From Zygnema cylindricum (taxonomy: Eukaryota; Streptophyta; Zygnematophyceae; Zygnematales; Zygnemataceae), in NCBI GenBank assembly GCA_037447655.1, contig JBBHKE010000682.1, positions 1 through 19,068 of the forward strand: a stretch of DNA of 19,068 nt. Direction: 5' to 3'. Numbering within the stretch: position 1 is the first letter of the stretch; the number at the start of each line of letters is the position of its first letter. Of this stretch, positions 16,627 through 19,068 are shown piece by piece. The notes below the pieces were generated by a model, which was given only the letters and a program-made list of their open reading frames with translations, had not been told where the DNA came from and made no database searches. The position numbers were made by a program, and so were the translations under genes.

Positions 16627-17624
16627 TGCAATTCTGTGTCCCCTATTGGATCATTGAATTCATGAAGCCTCTAGATAGCTTTTGGCTAGCCCTCTTTCAA
16701 TTTGGATCACTTCTACCCAAGCAGGCAAATAGACAATGTGACAGCACCCCTGTGCAGTCTGGACTCCCCTAAGTCCACAAAAAAAAGAATCACTGAAAAT
16801 GCCCAACCACGCAATTAATTATCAAGTGGCGAAGATGCCAATATTTATACAAGCTTGTTGGGAGAGTTGCGGCTACCTCCTCAATCCTTTAAGTCTTAAA
16901 CCCTTCTCACAATCCCTATCTACTGATGTACGAACCAATCAGAAGACTGTACAGTATTGAAAGGTACTAAGGTGGATGTACTTTCTCTACGGCCTGTGTA
17001 CGACAAGGCCTTGGAGTGGACATCTGTCTCTTCCAGACTTATCTTTGCGCTCCCCGAGATCCCTGCGTCCCAATAATATCTTGCCACGTGTCTACAGGTC
17101 ATGTCACGTGCGAAAACCGCCAAGGCGGCTATTCTGGGATCCCACGATGATGCATACCGTCGAATCCAAACTGGCTTTTAATGTTCGCCGTCCAAAATAA
17201 TAAATGTTCGGTACATTTGTTTCGTACGCACTAAAACTCAACTAGTTTCTATGTCCTTAATTTATTATTCCGTTGAACGAATTAATGATCTCGCTAATAT
17301 TTAAATAGCTATCAAACACTCTGCATCCTAACGGACAACTACGATAAACCGCTAAGAGTCGACGGCTACGCTTCGCTTTGTAGGTCGGAGGTTCGAGTCC
17401 TGCTGAACTCAACCTTTTTGTTGAGAGTGACTTAGGTCACTCTTTAGTCTTGCCTATGGAGCTGAGGCAGCCATGGCTCCACCGCCCTCTCTCTCTTTTA
17501 GTGACTAGAACAAGTATGGTGGCTAGAGAGAGAGGGTGGAGGTAGGCTGCTTGTGCTTTTTCTTTTAGTTATTTAACCTAATTAAGACCTAGAAAATACC
17601 TTCCCTAAATCAGTGATTTCAACA
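16627..17624 (-). repeat. Element E 3' LTR
   Basis: On the minus strand it runs from TGTTGAAATC at 17624 to AATTGCA at 16627. The start aligns with F (1-150) and the body and end align with A and C: AAGCCTCTAG near the end, CGTACxACCAATCA in the promoter region, CCACGTGTC, GTTTCGTAC and the B-box element. The gag ATG seen in the A and C LTR ends has decayed here. The low-coordinate end was set by aligning TGCAATTCTGTG with the reverse of C's CACAGTTGCA end. Confidence 0.85.
17390..17400 (+). other. Exact pol III B-box / tRNA T-loop motif in the E LTR (antisense)
   Basis: GGTTCGAGTCC matches the B-box consensus GGTTCRANTCC exactly and can form most of a T-arm with GGAGG and CCTGC (one mismatch). 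Some 40 bases upstream, CCGCTAAGAGTCGACGG resembles an A-box or D-arm. The A and C LTRs carry the same element at the matching place in diverged form. No acceptor stem or anticodon arm was found, so it is not called a tRNA gene. Confidence 0.5.
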
Positions 17625-17638
17625 CTCCCTTTATTTTC
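17625..17638 (-). promoter_or_regulatory. Element E polypurine tract
   Basis: The minus strand reads AAAATAAAGGGAG directly before the TGTTG start of the 3' LTR and right after the pol stop. It is the plus-strand primer site in the family. Confidence 0.85.
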
Positions 17639-18429
17639 TAGTCTAATTTCAATTTCTTTTTTAAACCACACTTTTCTCTACAGTATTTTAACTTGGGAGA
17701 TGGCACAGGTTTTGTCATCATATCAGCCACCATTTCCCCATTACCCCTATACACGTGATTCACAATTTTGTTTTCAACTTTTTCCCACACAAAACTCAAT
17801 CGTATAGCCATATGCTTAGCCTTGAAATGATGTTTTGGATTGGCTGCAATTGCAATTGCAGCTTGATTATCACTAAACACTTTATGCACTCCCTTCTTCA
17901 TATACCCCAGTTCTTGCAATAAAGACTTGAACCACATCAGCTCTTTCACAGCAAAACAAGAGGCCATGTACTCAGCCTCCATAGTTGACTGAGCAACCAC
18001 CTTTTATTGCTTGCTACTCCAGCAGCAAGCACCTTTCCCCACATACAACACATACCCAGAAGTGCATTTTCTCATAGGTGCATCCCCATAACTACCATCA
18101 CTCCAAGTAGTGATGTCAGTGTGCTCCCCTCCTAAGTGCAACTAAAAATTTGTGTTTCCCACCAAGGATCTCATGACTCTCTTGGCTGCCTCCTAGTCTC
18201 TCTTCCTATGATCATTAAGACTCCTATTGAGGACTCCAACTGCTGCTGCTATATTCGGAATGGAGGGAAGTCTAAGATTTCTCTGCACTTTCTCATCAGC
18301 TCCCCTATCCATGAAATTCAGTTCTACCTCCTCTTCTTCTCTCTCCTCGGAGTGTGTAGAAATATGAGGAGATTCTGGTATATCTCCCCCATCTTGGATC
18401 TCCTCTGAATCAACAATCACGTTTAAATT
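17638..18429 (-). pseudogene. Element E linker joined to RNase H (reverse transcriptase missing)
   Basis: From 18420 the minus strand reads an acidic linker (ESPHISTHSEEREEEEVE) and then ADEKV...LPSIP, which resembles the short segment between RT and RNase H. It then passes straight to NIAAAVGVLNRSL, DITTWSDGSYGDAPMRKCTSG, AQSTMEAEYMAS, FSDNQAAIAIAANP and ADMMTKPVPSPKL of RNase H. All RT motifs (WELV, KARLVAKG, YGLK.APRQW, YVDD) are absent. A second deletion of about 17 codons removes YRQ...CTRPD next to RNase H. In-frame stops are TAG 18195-18193, TAG 18144-18142 and TAA 18006-18004. The protein would end at the tract before the LTR. Confidence 0.88.
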
Positions 18430-19068
18430 TCAGTCCTTTGTGGGAAGATCTAAGTCATTCACACTCTCGAACTCAAATCTGATTCTGATTTTCGTAGTGT
18501 ATTTGAATGGATCAAATGACTTCCCTTCATCCATGAAAACTAGGTGTTTTACCAAAATGATATCTTGTTTAGCTAAGTCATAGAGTGTATATTTCTTGAC
18601 ATCCTCATCGTATCCCACAAAATATCCTGGTTTTCCTTTAGCATCTAGTTTCCAGTTTTTTTTATCTGTGTCAAGATTGTAAACTTGGCTACTGAATACT
18701 TTCAAGTGAAAGATATCCGGTTTCCTTCCAACCCATCTCTCATAAGGTGTCATTCCTTTGATGGCTGTAGTGAGGACTCTATTCTCAATGTAGTTAGCAC
18801 AGTTAATGGCTTCTGCCCAAAATCTTCTTCCAATTTTCTTATCTGCCAACATACTACACACACTATCTCCCAAAGTCTGATTCAACCTCTCTACTACCCC
18901 ATTTTGTTCAGGATTATTCGGTACAATTTTCCGATTATGAACTCCCTCATCTCTCAAGTATTCTTCAAACTGGTTAGAGGTGTTTTCTCCCCCATTATCT
19001 CTTCTCATTCTCTTAATGGGGGTTCCGTGCAACTTTTGACTCCAGGCTTGGTATTCTTTGAAGTACTT
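18430..19068 (-). pseudogene. Element E integrase (N-terminal part beyond the window)
   Basis: The minus strand reads an rve core open from the window edge: YQAWSQKLHGTPIKR, then the second catalytic Asp in RRDNGGE (18999-18997) and the Glu in VVERLNQT (18891-18889), with 35 residues between (DD35E). FWAEAINCANYIENRV, TPYERWVGRKP, LKVFSSQVYNLD, KPGYFVGYDED and KHLVFMDEGKSFDPF follow, as in A. This is the least damaged pol segment in the window: about 200 codons without a stop. TGA at 18432-18430 ends the frame, which resumes directly after it in the linker. The first catalytic Asp and the zinc domain lie to the right of the window. Confidence 0.92.

Larger units (their letters stand above)
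16627..19068 (-). mobile_element. Copia retrotransposon E, minus strand, RT-deleted, 5' part outside the window
   Basis: On the minus strand the window shows integrase (19068-18430), a linker, RNase H (about 18262-17638), a polypurine tract and a full 3' LTR (17624-16627). The LTR is of the A/C/F family. The reverse transcriptase between linker and RNase H is missing. The reading frame is otherwise kept over the whole 1.4 kb, interrupted only by four stop codons. It inserted into the OTU-like gene. Gag, protease and the 5' LTR would lie to the right of the window. Confidence 0.9.

Noticed and set aside
17340-17410. A functional tRNA gene
   Set aside because: The T-arm/B-box is good, but no acceptor stem or anticodon arm could be paired, and the segment recurs inside related LTRs.

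Overview
The window is repeat-dominated eukaryotic DNA, most likely from an animal and probably an arthropod. It is made almost entirely of decayed Ty1/copia retrotransposons inserted into one another, around about 3 kb of non-retroelement DNA that holds a broken gene for an OTU-like protein. The animal assignment is an inference. It rests on a copia-type primer binding site matching the anticodon arm of initiator tRNA-Met, on the absence of the plant-type PBS, and on the AT-rich single-copy DNA. There are no bacterial operons, tRNA or rRNA genes, or CRISPR arrays.

Layout from left to right: (F) 1-150 is the start of a minus-strand LTR running off the left edge. 151-226 is unassigned. (D) 227-997 is a lone LTR distantly related to that of element B. 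(A) is a minus-strand copia element whose 5' LTR lies at 9754-10817. Its gag, protease and integrase run leftward to 7149, and its reverse transcriptase start lies at 998-1421, where it stops at D. (B) 1422-7148 is a complete plus-strand copia element with two LTRs and a perfect 5-bp target duplication (AATAG); it sits inside A. (C) 10818-13671 is the 3' half of another plus-strand element (RT, RNase H, 3' LTR), interrupted at its left by A. 13672-16626 is non-copia DNA: a promoter-like stretch with a TATA box, then an OTU-like gene with two frameshifts. (E) 16627-19068 is a minus-strand copia element that cut this gene; its integrase and RNase H are present but its reverse transcriptase is deleted.

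The order of events read from the junctions is: C entered old DNA, A entered C, and B entered A; E entered the OTU-like gene independently. None of the copia copies can make a full polyprotein, because all carry stops and frameshifts.

The most interesting points follow. The gag start codon lies inside the LTR in both copia families, so that the PBS is itself translated, an arrangement known from yeast Ty1. The A/C/E LTRs carry an antisense tRNA T-arm-like element. Short hairpins are conserved between diverged LTRs. Element E lost RT by deletion. The OTU-like gene lacks its expected catalytic histidine.
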